In this document: piece after piece, positions 35,841 through 46,689 of the stretch | How positions within the stretch are numbered: position 1 is the stretch's first letter | Layout of the letters: each line of letters starts with the position of its first letter | Source of the DNA: Maylandia zebra | Taxonomy: Eukaryota; Chordata; Actinopteri; Cichliformes; Cichlidae | Reading direction: 5' to 3' | DNA length: 64,000 nucleotides | Assembly (NCBI RefSeq): GCF_041146795.1 | Contig: NC_135184.1 | Location: 3,559,967-3,623,966 of the forward strand | Translations under genes and position numbers: made by a program | The notes under the pieces: model-generated | Database searches by the model: none | The model's input: the letters and a program-made list of their open reading frames with translations, nothing else | What the model was told of the DNA's origin: nothing

Positions 35841-36958
35841 TATCACATTGTTACATCAGGCATTTTTTGCAATTTTGTTTTTCTTTTTGGGGAGAAAAGA
35901 AATCACACTGATGACAAAGAAGTCGCAAAATCTCACTTGTCTTTAAAGGGTTAATGAGGCTTGTAGTAGGAAAGCACTGTGAGTGCTGAGAGTAGAAAAG
36001 TAGTTTTTTATGTAGCAGTCTGCTTATGTCCTTCATTTATATTCAAGTGGCACCAGGACTCACCACCTGGACACTTTAAAAATGTTCCCGGTGAAGGATT
36101 CGTTCATCAGCGGTGTCGACAGACTGACAGAGGGAAAACCGAAACACGTCTTTATGTTCTGCCCCTCGTCGGTAAGTAACTCTTATTTTTCTACCCTGAA
36201 ACTTGTTAAAACAGGTTCAGAACTTGTGGTGGAGAGGTCCTCTGAGACCTTGTCCTCTGTGGGTGAAATGGACCAGAAATCAGCCTGCCAGAGGAATTAA
36301 TAAGGTTATTAGTCATGCTACTCAAACAGCAACACAGTTTGACCAAACACAAATAAATAATGTGGAATAAATCATAATGCGGGAAGGAAATTGTACACGC
36401 TGGCGTGCGGTTACTGCAGTGGTTTGACAAATGAGGTGGTAAATGACCTTCACAGCGGGCGGCTGGAGTCTGAAAAGAGAAAAGAGGAAATGTTTCTGCA
36501 GGTAAAGGGAAAATGTTCAGGCCCATAGAGGTGGGAGAGGCATTACAGCAGCAGGGTTAGAGGTTCAAATCCCTCTGACCGTCATACAGATGACTTATAA
36601 AACTTTGTACTATGTAGAGAAAAGGCCTGTGACGAATGGCAGTTAAATATTCAGCACAAATCATTTTTTTAATGAGGATGAGGTGGAGATAAACGCGTGC
36701 GATCAGCCAGAACTCTGAAATCCCGGCTTCTTCTGATGTCTTATAATAAAAGCTCATTTTTTATGTATGATTCATGCGCGGACTCAAACTTTCCTCAAGG
36801 TGAGGAAAGGTAAAACTGTTCTTTTCTGCCTTTGTGTAACTGCTTCTTACCTTTTCATGCGAGGATCCAGGCTACAGAGCAAAGAAAACCTCCGTGCCAA
36901 ACATCAAATATTTAGTGTCCTGCACATTAAAGTTTCTTAATATTGTCCCTGCTGAGTC
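35841..36958. other. Gene-free stretch with a weak exon-like segment
   Basis: No recognised gene. A segment at 36040-36171 has a good acceptor and donor and two open frames; see the findings. Confidence 0.35.

Positions 36959-37009
<51 letters not shown>
36959..37009 (+). repeat. (CA)n microsatellite, about 25 units
   Basis: Perfect CA dinucleotide run, likely polymorphic. Confidence 0.97.
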
Positions 37010-37010
<1 letters not shown>

Positions 37011-37445
37011 ATCTGTCCTTTCTTGCATTGTTTTTTTCTTTAAATGTGAGTATTTGTGTCTTGATTCATCATTTTTGCTTCATTTACAAACACCTGGATT
37101 TGAATATATTCTACTAATGTCTGAGTTTGGAAATCATCTCAGTCGTGCTATTGAAGCAGCATCAAGTATAACCTCAGATGGATACATGGATACACCAAAA
37201 TGCTAATACTGAGGATCGACAGCGTGAAGTCCATGAAATGGGTGGAATTACGGTTTACATGCGGCCTGTGGTTCCTGCGTGTTGGCTTGATTGGTGCACG
37301 TAACGAGCTGGATGAATGCCTGACGTCCTGCAAAATGTGAAACATCACAATAACTTGAAACGTGAACCCACAGAGAACTCATTGCTCACCGTTTTCCCTG
37401 CTAGCCTCTTTCTATCCAAGTCCAAACACGGCTATCACAGTAATA

Positions 37446-37975
37446 ATAATAAGAAGAAGAATACATTTTATTTAGAAGCGCCTTTCAAAGCACTCAAGGA
37501 CACTTTACAGAGCAAATAAGAGAAGCATAAAAACAGGAAATGAACACAATGATAAAACAAAGTTTAAGAGCATGAAGCAGTTATACAGAGTAGCCTATAT
37601 TGAACAGGTGGGTTTTGAGGGTGGACTTAAAAAGGGGGAAAGAAGTGATGTTTCTGAGGTCAGGGGGTCGAGGGGCAGAGCACCTAAAAGCCCCGCCCCC
37701 ATGGTAATAAGACGAAATGAAGGAACAGAAAGAAGAAGAGAAGAGGAGAATCTGAGGCACCGGGATGGGATGGAGATCTGTACCAAGTCAGAGAGATATG
37801 GTGGGGAGAGAGAATGAATAGCCTTAAATGTGTAGAGGAGTATTTTAAAATGAATGCAGAGTTGAACTGGGAGCCAGTGGAGGTGCTTCAGGATAGGGGT
37901 GATGTGGTGAGTAGAGTCCTAGTAATAATACGGGCAGCAGAGTTCTGGACACACTGAAGCTTGTTGAGGGGTTTT
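37446..37975 (-). mobile_element. 3' fragment of the 44950-type LINE, minus strand
   Basis: Read on the minus strand this aligns with the C-terminus and tail of the LINE at 44950-45940. It has [16 protein letters not shown] sequence from about 37940, then cctgaagcacctccactggc, gtccaccctcaaaacccacc, and a tail with aaggcgcttctaaataaaat. Compared with that copy it lacks about 15 bases near 37680, after the Ser-Cys-Ala-Pro-Arg region, and has other small changes. It is an independent, 5'-truncated, inactive insertion. Confidence 0.85.
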
Positions 37976-38856
37976 TGTGGCAGGCCAGATAAGAGTTATC
38001 TGATGCAGTACCCAGCATCATTATCTTTTTGCATTTTACATTTAAAAAACTTCACTGCAGTGAACACATTTTTTCTTATTCTTTTTAAGGAGGTCTTTTA
38101 TATTCCAGCAGATATTTCTGGGATCCTGCTGCACACAAACACACAGACGCGCCCTGGCCGGGACACCGAGTGTCTTTCAGACTGATTGTAAATGGTGGCC
38201 ATTAAACTCGGAGTAAAACATCATGTTGTCTGAATCCCAGCTAACAAGATGAGCATCAGGACCTGAACTGACAAAGGCGTCAGCAGATGTTTTACTCTTG
38301 TAATCGCCAATAAATAATTAATTAATTAATTATTGGCTGAGTCATTCTCGTTGGATGTCTGTCATCTTAATGAGCTTAATTTAAATTCAGGACTTTCAGC
38401 TTAGTGACTCATCTGAGTAAAAAAAAAAAATCTCCACGGCTGATCTCAGAGCTGTTGTTCATTATTCATGGTCCGTGGAGCAGCTTGAGATGACATCATC
38501 ACCACAGTCTGTTCAGCCAGACGCCGCCGCAGACTCACATGTCGGGTGATGTAGAAGCACGGTATGAGCTTTACCATCACGCTCTTGGTTTAAGGTCCTG
38601 CACCCTCCACTGTACCGTCCAGCATCGGCTTCTCCTTTGAAACATCTCTCCGTCTCTTTATATATTGTAATTTTGTGCATAAATAAATGAGCTGTGGGAG
38701 TTGATGTGCTTCACAGATCAGCGGATGAGTGTTGTTGCTTTTCAAAAGACTTCCTGTTGCACCACATCTGAAAGCTGGAGGTTAATTTGCAAATTCATAT
38801 TTTCATTTCACTTTTGAAAACTTTAAATATTGATCAAAAACCTCCATCTACAAAAC
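37976..38856. other. Gene-free stretch
   Basis: No exon or repeat was recognised, other than a short attaattaattaattatt patch near 38317-38333. Confidence 0.4.
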
Positions 38857-38861
38857 ATAAG

Positions 38862-39530
38862 TGTCACGGACCCAGTTCCAGGGATTCGGGGTCCGTGAGC
38901 AGTGTGGACTACTATTGTAGTTATTATTATTATTATTATTATTATCATTATTGTGGTTGTTGTTATTATGGTTGTGTCTGCTGTCCTGTTTTTCCGTGTT
39001 GGTGTACTGTCAGGTGTTTAGGGGTGTGTGCTTGTGTATGTGAGGGTGCGGTCGTGGCAGGCACTTTTAGGCCTGGTGGGTGTGGCCCTGCCAGCTGACC
39101 GGTCCCACCCAGGAATCCACACACACCTGGCGCCGATCAAGCCTCGTCAGAGGAGCTTGAAAACAGTGTGGCTGAGAGCTCCTCGACGCTGGATCGTTGA
39201 GTGACTTCCCGTCAGTCTTAAGTATATTGTGCAAGGTTAGTGCAAGTCTACTGTTAGGTTTTGTACTCACGGCTGCCTTTGGTATGCGTGTTTCCTCAGG
39301 AGGAATTGTGGCGACCAGGAGGCAGCACACGGAGAGTACACAGGGAACGGAGACAGAGCACGGAGCACGGGATAAAGGAGAAGACACGGAACGGGAGTTG
39401 GGATTGCACGGGGGGATTTATTGTTGTTCGGATTGTCACCACTGTAAATAAACACTGTTGCACTGTAGAGTCCTGCATTTTGGGTCCTCCTTTCCCCACA
39501 TCCCCACGGTCTGCCAGCGAGACCGTGACA
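38862..39530 (+). mobile_element. Solo LTR, 669 bp, with 5-bp target duplication
   Basis: Starts tgtcacggacccagttccag and ends ccagcgagaccgtgaca, so the ends are the inverted TG...CA pair (TGTCACGG/CCGTGACA) of long terminal repeats. The pentamer ataag precedes it (38857-38861) and follows it (39531-39535) exactly. Near the 3' end is gtaaataaacactgttgcac, which holds an AATAAA signal. A lone LTR with an intact duplication is what homologous recombination between two LTRs leaves after deleting the internal genes. The end sequence suits a Ty3/Gypsy-type element, but without internal genes this is inference. A TTA repeat lies inside at 38920-38945. The strand follows the poly(A) signal. Confidence 0.88.
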
Positions 39531-39706
39531 ATAAGCTTATCCTGAAGGGATTTGCATCATGCTAAGTTTTGCGTCTTCTCTTTCTTCTCCACCTGTTCAT
39601 AACCAGCTCATCAGTCCTTGTGTAACGACACCTGTGAGCTCCTCAGTTATCAGACTGTGTTAAACTGTACTCGAGCAGTTTACCCACTTTCTCTGCTTTC
39701 CCGGGC

Positions 39707-39735
39707 TCTTCTTCTTCTTCTTCTTCTTCTTCTTT
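39707..39735 (+). repeat. (CTT)n microsatellite
   Basis: About nine uninterrupted CTT units. Confidence 0.9.
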
Positions 39736-42700
39736 GTCTTTTTATAGTAGGCTGTTAATATGTTTATGTCTGCAATAAGTTGTACATTTTAACTTGGGCG
39801 TTAGAGGAACTGCATGCAGTTTTTAGCTTATTTTTCAGCCATCGATTCTGCTGCTCGGTTTGTTGCATTCCCAGTTTGTCTTTTTTTGTTTAAATATGGA
39901 TGCAGCCTGTTTTTTCCTTTCCCTGCATCTTGTCTGGGCTCTGCGATCACCGGTTTATGACCTCTAGATTGGATGTTTGACTTAGCTCTGCCTCTTGCAT
40001 AATTTTTCCTTAAAGAGCAAATCTTTTTATCTTTTCAACTTGGACTGTACAAATGTTAGGAGTGCTCACAGCGGGCTCATCCATCGCCTAAAAGCAAACA
40101 TTAACCACCAGCTGTGTTTATACTAAGTGCTTCCTTAATTGGAAATATGTCTGCAGCCCTTTATGAATCATAGACAAAACGTTGGACCTCAAATTAAACA
40201 AAATACAACAAGAAAGAAAGAAAGATGTTCTGCTCAGGGCAGGTTGTAACCTCCAGCGGAGACGAATGATGAGAATAAAAACTCCTGCAGAGCTAAAAAC
40301 CTTCCCATGTCTCCCTCCATTATTCAAGGTAGGACCTATTTTCGCTCTGGAGCTATCCGTGGGGCTCGGCCGGTGCAGGAAGTGCAGCCTTGGCACATCA
40401 TCAGCTGATGTCTCGGGGAAAGGACACATCCACCCTTGATGGGAGCGCATATGAACAGAGGCTGAGGCGTCCCTCACTTCCTGTCATCTCATCATTGAAA
40501 CCTCAAATTATGGCCCCGTGCAATTGATGAGCTGTCACGCGTGACCCTGTGGAGCCGTCAGGGCGTCGACACCCTGAAATGAGCGGGTCTGGGCGAAATG
40601 GTAAACAGCTTAATTTCGAGGGAACGGTGACACTTTGACGGACGCGCGGTGATGTATGCACGCTCTAATGTGGCAGCGGGAAAGTAAATGAAGGGTTTTG
40701 CTTTAAATGGCCTAGACTCGCATCAGCACCTGATTTTCATGACAGCGCATTAACATAAAGCAATTAAACATGCTTTAGTTAATGGTTTTCAGGGATTTCG
40801 TTCAAAAGAAGCGAATTCATTACCTTTAAAAGAAGAAACACCGACAATTATCACGTCCAAAACTTCACAAATACAAAAGTAATTGTTCAATTGGGGGCAC
40901 GCTGTGAATGAGGAGCTCTCGAAGCACGATCAGGCTGCAGTGTCAGGGTTCAGAGGTCACGCTCTGCAGCTACGTGCACACACTCTCTCCTTCTGATGGC
41001 GATCTCGCTTTGGCTCGCTCCTTCGGTGGATTAGCTGCTCCTAATTTTTGTGACTTTGTATTAATAAACTCATTTTCTGAAGAGCAAATTGAAAGTCGCC
41101 TTTTTGAGAAACAAACAAAACTGCATTCCAAAGCACATCTACAAAAACACGGACGGCGTCGCCGGTATGAGCGCAGCCAGGATTTAATCAGACTTAATCC
41201 CTGAAATTTTATGAGTCAGCTGTTTACATGGAGCATTTTTATTATGTTTATGCTTTTACTGATGGTCCATATTCAAGCAGAGAATATAATAAAAAGACTC
41301 TACAAATAGCAAATATATGGTTCATTAACCCTCTGAGGTCCCATCACTGGTCTATACTAAACCCCGTTTGAGGTTTTCTTTTTGTCCCTTGGTTGTCAGG
41401 ATTTCAGAGATCAATTTTCAAAAGACAAAAAACCATCACACTGATTTGTGACTCTGGGCTCTTTCCCCCCTTTTCTATGTTTCCCTACAGTTTCCCTCGG
41501 TCAGGGGCTGTTAGAGAATTTGGGGGACAAACTCGGAATATTCTACAACCAAAAATGAAAAACCAAAGTAAAACTAGAAAGTGGAGCTTTGATGGAATGC
41601 AAACTCTTGACTTGTGGGTGGAAGCCTTCTCATTTCTGGCACCCCACCTACCTCCCATTATGTTTGCATCTAGTCTCCTCTAAAATTCACTTCATGCTTG
41701 GCCGAAAAACTAAAACTGGCAAACAAAAGTGGAGAAAACGACCAAAAGATTTCAAAGGAGAGACCTCCACCAGCTAGCAAACAGCTTAGGATAGAGATGC
41801 ATGTGCAAGCAGTAAGACACAGATGGAGGCGATGAGTGCGGAGCAAACAACCAGAATACAGGGAACTGGTTAAAGGCAGGAAGTAGAACCAGCCAAAACA
41901 CACAAAACACTACCAAAATAAACAGGGAGTGGTTAAAGCATGGAGATGAACAAGGAAGGTGCAGCCATTAAAAAACATGGAAGAAAACCATCAAACAAAT
42001 AAACGCACCACAAACTCCTGCTTGATAATATTAGTCATCTTTAATCTGGGGCTCATTCAAATCTGCTCTGATATGAAGTAAAACGTCCATAAAATAACTT
42101 GAGAATGAATCTAATCTGAGCCTGGGAGGCCCTCGCATGTTAATCACAAGCTTCAAATTAATTATGAAAGAACTCCCCAGAGATGTTTTGACAGTCATCC
42201 TCCACACATCGCTACTCATTGTCTTGCCAAGGGGACGCTTGTTAAAGTGAGATTAATTCAGATTAAGTCATAGCGTCGTGAAAATGCCCAAAAAGTAGTC
42301 AGAGTATTGGGGAGGGAAACGAGCACGCTGGAGACTCCGTGGTCTCCTGCTGTGTGTGAATATCTTGTCCCACTTTTCCTTATCCGAGAGAAGCAGGCTC
42401 GCCGGAGCTCGCCGCACCGCGATTAGATTGGGTGAAATTACTCCCCGCTAAACCTCCAGGAGCTGCATGGGGTCCTTATGAGGAGAAGCAAACCCTACTT
42501 TGACTCACACATGGCTCAGGGCAGGAGAAAAGTTGCCTCATTGCTATTCAGTCTATTTTTACCCTCCCCTCGCCCGCCTTGTCTCTACACTGGCTTCTTT
42601 TTTCCCAGGAAAGGAGAATTACTGAAATCCTTCCTCAAACAGAATCTCACCAAATGATATCGAGTGCCAGTGAGAGCCGGCCACTGTTCAACGTGTCCTT

Positions 42701-43199
42701 TATTTGTCCTCAGAAGTAGGCGTCAGAACTGATAGGGATTAAAACAAGACTAATAATGTAAATCTGCAGTTCCCACGTCTTCACGAAGACGAGCTGCAGC
42801 ATATAAATGAAGCCGAACATCAGAGGAAACACTAAATACTGCGTCTCTGCTCGTTCACAATCTGAGCGAGTAAATTCTGTTTACTTAATAACTACAAGGA
42901 AAATGAATCACTGAATAATAAGCAGTGTCAAAATATGACGGAAATTTCATTTAAGCTAAAACTAAGCCACATCACCACACAATGACAGACCTGCACCTCT
43001 ACAGGTTACAGTATAACCTTTTCGCTGTCATATTATGCGCACATTTGCATATACAGTGTTGACTGTAAATAAAAGATGGACGCAGCCACCACAATATCAT
43101 CTACTGGTGTCTGAGCTCCTCGTTTTAAAGCCTACAAGATCCACAACCATCTGTTTCTTTTCATGCATTTTATTATTTTGTCAGAGATTATTACATTTT
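39736..43199. other. Gene-free stretch with non-repetitive candidate regulatory DNA
   Basis: No exon found. Two blocks (about 40490-40860 and 42030-42260) are non-repetitive, rich in TAAT-type homeodomain cores and free of long frames; they are candidates for conserved non-coding elements near adcy8. A TTAA-starting terminus-like motif lies at 41335. Confidence 0.35.
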
Positions 43200-43345
43200 A
43201 ACTACTGATTTTATCTACTGTTCCTTTCTTTTTTTTCCATTTTAAATCATGCTTTTTATTTGTTTTTGTTTTTAATGTCTCTGTAAAGCACTTTGAATCA
43301 CCTTGCTGTTGAATTGTGCTATATAAATAAACTTGCCTTGATGAT
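43200..43345 (+). repeat. Retroelement-type 3' tail
   Basis: T-rich sequence followed by ctgtaaagcactttgaatca and gtgctatataaataaacttg. The layout (GTAAAGCACTTTGAAT, then TATATAAATAAA) is a common fish retroelement tail. It resembles the SINE A and LINE tails here but is not the same. No coding part is present. Confidence 0.45.
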
Positions 43346-44350
43346 ACCAATTTGTAGTTAGCTAAAGATAGCTAGCTTGGTTAGCAAACTGTAGAGGTAC
43401 AAACACCTGCAAATACCTGCCAAGTGACAGGTAAGTGACAGAATAACAACATGCGGGAATTTCACTCACTAAAACTGATCCACAGACTTCTTCCACAGGG
43501 TTGTGGTATATTAACCACACAAGCAAGCCATGTATTTGTCAGATAATTGTACTGTAAATCCTCAAAGAACATTTCAAGCTTCATAAATGAAGCCAGGTTC
43601 AGTAGAGCTGAAGGAACTCTGACCATAGTTCAGGAGACACCATCAAGATCAAAAGTACTTTAGTGATCAGAAAGCGATGAGGAGTCACAGCTGAATGGTG
43701 AGTTTAATGGGATTTTAGGGCTCGTTGTGTTATTTCATAAGCTTTGTCAGTTTCACTCATGCAGACTCTGCTGATGAAGGTCATGTGGTATGACGGAGAG
43801 GTCTGCAAGTGGCAGTGATAGAAACTTAGTTAAAAAGGTTTATTATGATGCACAGACAGGAGTTTGATCATTGCAGACTGGAGTCTGGTTTCAGCAGAGG
43901 CTGGAGGCCAGGTGAGTCTGCCAGGTAACATGGGACGAGTTATGGACCTGAGGCAGAGCGCAGGAGAGGTAAATTACCAGATTAGAAGAGCCCATGTTTG
44001 TCATGGCTCCAGGTTCTTATTTGGTTCTAGCGTATTTTTGTGGCTGCTTTCCTTGTTTGTCTTTACTTCCTGTGTGTGTCCTTGCTCTTTTGTCAGTGCC
44101 TGGTTCACACCAGTGTGTAACTGTGTAATCACTCCCTGCTACGTAGTTTATTTTGTCTTTCCCTTTGTCGAGTTCCCTGTTTAGGCTTCCTTAAGTTTCT
44201 TGTACTCAAGTTTGTTTCATCCTGTGAAGTTCCTTGGACTTTGTGTATCCTGGTGTTTGCAAACGGGCACTGAAGATTCATTTTTTTATTTACGCCTGTC
44301 ATTCCCTCCAGGTAATACACAACACCACGGCTCTTCAGGGGCCACGGCAG
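43346..44350. other. Gene-free stretch with a T-rich block
   Basis: No gene was supported. A T-rich block at 43999-44290 (starting tgtcatggctccaggttctt) yields hydrophobic chance frames and may be an LTR-like repeat, but I could not find both ends. Confidence 0.35.
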
Positions 44351-44680
44351 GGTGACCGTGGCTCAGGGGGTTGGGAATCGCATCTGTAACCGGAAGGTCG
44401 CTGGTTCGATCCCTCGGCTCTCTGTCCTGGTCGTTGTGTCCTTGGGCAAGACACTTTACCCTACTTGCCTACTGGTGTTGGCCAGAGGGGCCGATGGCGC
44501 GATATGGCAGCCTCGCTTCTGTCAGTCTGCCCCAGGGCAGCTGTGGCTACAACTGTAGCTGCCTCCACCAGTGTGTGAATGTGAGAGTGAGTGAATGAAT
44601 AGTGGTATTGTAAAGCGCTTTGGGTGCCTAGAAAAGTGCTATATAAATCCAATCCATTATTATTATTATTATTATTCATT
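44351..44680 (+). mobile_element. tRNA-derived SINE family A, intact copy
   Basis: Full-length copy: head with A box (gtggctcagggggttggga) and B box (ggttcgatccc), body with gtccttgggcaagacacttt and gcctccaccagtgtgtgaat, tail taaagcgctttgggtgccta with atataaatcc and (ATT)n. The copy at 31645 is close, so the family was active fairly recently. The tail resembles that of the LINE at 44950 (ttgggtgctttgaaaggcgc, ATT repeats), which suggests that LINE supplied its reverse transcription. Confidence 0.88.
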
Positions 44681-44949
44681 CAAAGATGGATTTGTGACTT
44701 AGCTTCTTTGCACATGCTTTCTTGACTGCCCTTTGCATCACTTTAAGGGGCCTGTGCACAACACAGAATGTAACTTAGTTCCTACCCCAAAAGGAACAAC
44801 AATAAATAAAGGAAATAAATAAAATACATAAACACAATAAATTAAGAATATTGACATTTATGGCAGTTAAAACATCACTTGCCTCTGCACCACCATTTTC
44901 CTTGTCTTATGTTCGGGCAGGTATCTTGCCCAAGGATATTTGTCATCCA

Positions 44950-45795
44950 TATAATATTCAGTTCCACTGCTACGCCGATGACACCCAGCTCTATCTCTCT
45001 ACCAAACCTGACTCTACTCTTCCTCCACCCTCCCTCATCCTCTGTCTAGCTGAACTTAATTCTTGGTTCTCCTCCAACTTTCTTAAACTCAACAGCAATA
45101 AATCGGAACTTCTTCTGGTTGGCACTAAACGACTGCTATCCAGAATTAACAATTTCTCTCTCACCATCAATAACTCGCTGGTGAAAAGCTTGGGTGTCAT
45201 TCTCGATAGCACATTATCCTTTAACTCACATATCAATAATATTACACGTGCAGCATATTTCCAACTCCGTAACATTAATCGCCTCCGCCCCTTCCTCACA
45301 CCTCACACCACTGCCATTCTCATCCATAATCTTGTTATCTCTAGAATTGACTACTGCAACTCATTATTATTTGGCCTTACACAAAAATCTATCAACAAGC
45401 TCCAACGTGTCCAGAACTCTGCTGCCCGTATTATTACTAGGACTTCTTCTACCCACCACATCTCCCCAATCCTGAAGCAACTTCACTGGCTCCCGGTCAA
45501 ATTTCGCATCCATTTTAAAATAATTCTGTATACATTCAAGGCTATTCATTCTCTCTCTCCACCGTACCTCTCTGACTTATTACAGATGAAGCTCCCATCC
45601 CGCTGCCTCAGATCTTCATCTTCTCTTTCTCTCTCTGTTCCCTCTGCTCGTCTGATCACAATGGGAGGGAAGGCCTTTAGCTGCTCTGCCCCTCGACTTT
45701 GGAATTCCCTATCCCCGGACCTCAGAAATATTAGTTCATTCTCTCTTTTTAAGTCCACCCTCAAAACTCATCTGTTTAAAATTGCCTATTCTTAA
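44950..45795 (+). pseudogene. C-terminal half of LINE reverse transcriptase
   Basis: An uninterrupted frame from the insertion point to the stop at 45793. It shows the catalytic box [16 protein letters not shown] (44954-45001), then [24 protein letters not shown] (thumb), [51 protein letters not shown] and the C-terminal [10 protein letters not shown] with [10 protein letters not shown]. The last blocks are typical of L2/CR1-group ends. The fingers and endonuclease are missing through truncation, so there is no active product. No frame break is visible, so the insertion is young. Confidence 0.88.
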
Positions 45796-45908
45796 ATTTC
45801 TGTATGTTTTTAACTTTTATCTTCTATTTTTATCATTGTGTATATTTCCAGTTTTTATCTGTTGTACAGTGTCCTTGGGTGCTTTGAAAGGCGCTATTTA
45901 AATAAAAT

Positions 45909-45940
<32 letters not shown>
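44950..45940 (+). mobile_element. 5'-truncated L2/CR1-like LINE inserted in SINE B
   Basis: The insert begins in the reverse transcriptase just before the catalytic motif and ends in a 3' UTR (gtccttgggtgctttgaaag, atttaaataaaatgt) with about ten ATT units. The pentamer atcca lies on both sides (44945-44949 and 45941-45945), the target duplication. Outside it the two SINE halves line up. A related minus-strand copy is at 37446. Confidence 0.88.
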
Positions 45941-45942
<2 letters not shown>

Positions 45943-46016
45943 CCAGACTGGGGGAGCCAGGCATCAAACCACCAACCTTCCGATCAGTAGATGACCTGCT
46001 CTACCTCCTGAGCCAG

Positions 46017-46689
46017 ATGAAAACAATCATGTTTTTGGGATTTCCTTACCTGGATGATTGAGCATGGATCAAGACAGCACGCTGTAATATTTGACAGATA
46101 GCTGCACTAAAAATGCCCAAGAAACTACAGTCAGTGGCTTCAGTTAGTGGAGGTGACGAAAGATACTCCTAACTCCTGAATCCAAATGAGTGAGTTTTAA
46201 ACAGATTCTAGCCCCGTTTGGTTGTTATATAGGGTGAACTTAGTTACACGTGCTACAGTGTATTTTGTAGCCTGCTGTAAATATGGTTACTTTAGCTGTA
46301 ACAATGGGTATTTTAACATGGGAGTCAGTGGGGATCGACTCACTTTGGGATCCAGCCTCATGTGGCCGTAAGAGGAACTGCAGTCCACTTCTGCACTGGC
46401 TTCGTTTTACAGCCCTGGAGGTTGAGGCTTGGACTAAAACGAGCCTCCTCCACTGCAGCAGTATGTAAATATGACAGAGGATAATAGGAAGCTACAGAGC
46501 AGCCCAGGGAAATCATAAACAGTGTGTAGGCTATGCTTAAGCGACATCGTTTAATCCCAAATTTGGGCAGCTGAGAAGAGAGAGAGTAAAAGGAGGGGGG
46601 CAGACAATGGAGGGGAGAGAAAGGAAAAAAGACAAAGGAGGAGAAGAGCGTGGGATGATAGGGACGGTTAAGACAAGGGGAGCGCACAC
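46017..46689. other. Gene-free stretch upstream of the adcy8 CpG block
   Basis: No exon or repeat recognised. The last part (46560-46690) is purine-rich on the plus strand (GA-rich) and leads into the CpG-rich block, so it may be the distal promoter. Confidence 0.4.

Larger units (their letters stand above)
44880..46016 (-). mobile_element. tRNA-derived SINE family B, split by a LINE
   Basis: Minus-strand SINE. The right part (45941-46016), read in reverse, gives ggctcaggaggtagagcagg (A-box region), gatcggaaggttggtggttt and a B-box-like end. The left part (about 44915-44949) reads ggtatcttgcccaaggatat on the plus strand, the body motif that other tRNA-SINEs have as cttgggcaag. The LINE at 44950-45940 separates the two. 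The 3' (left) boundary is approximate. Confidence 0.7.
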
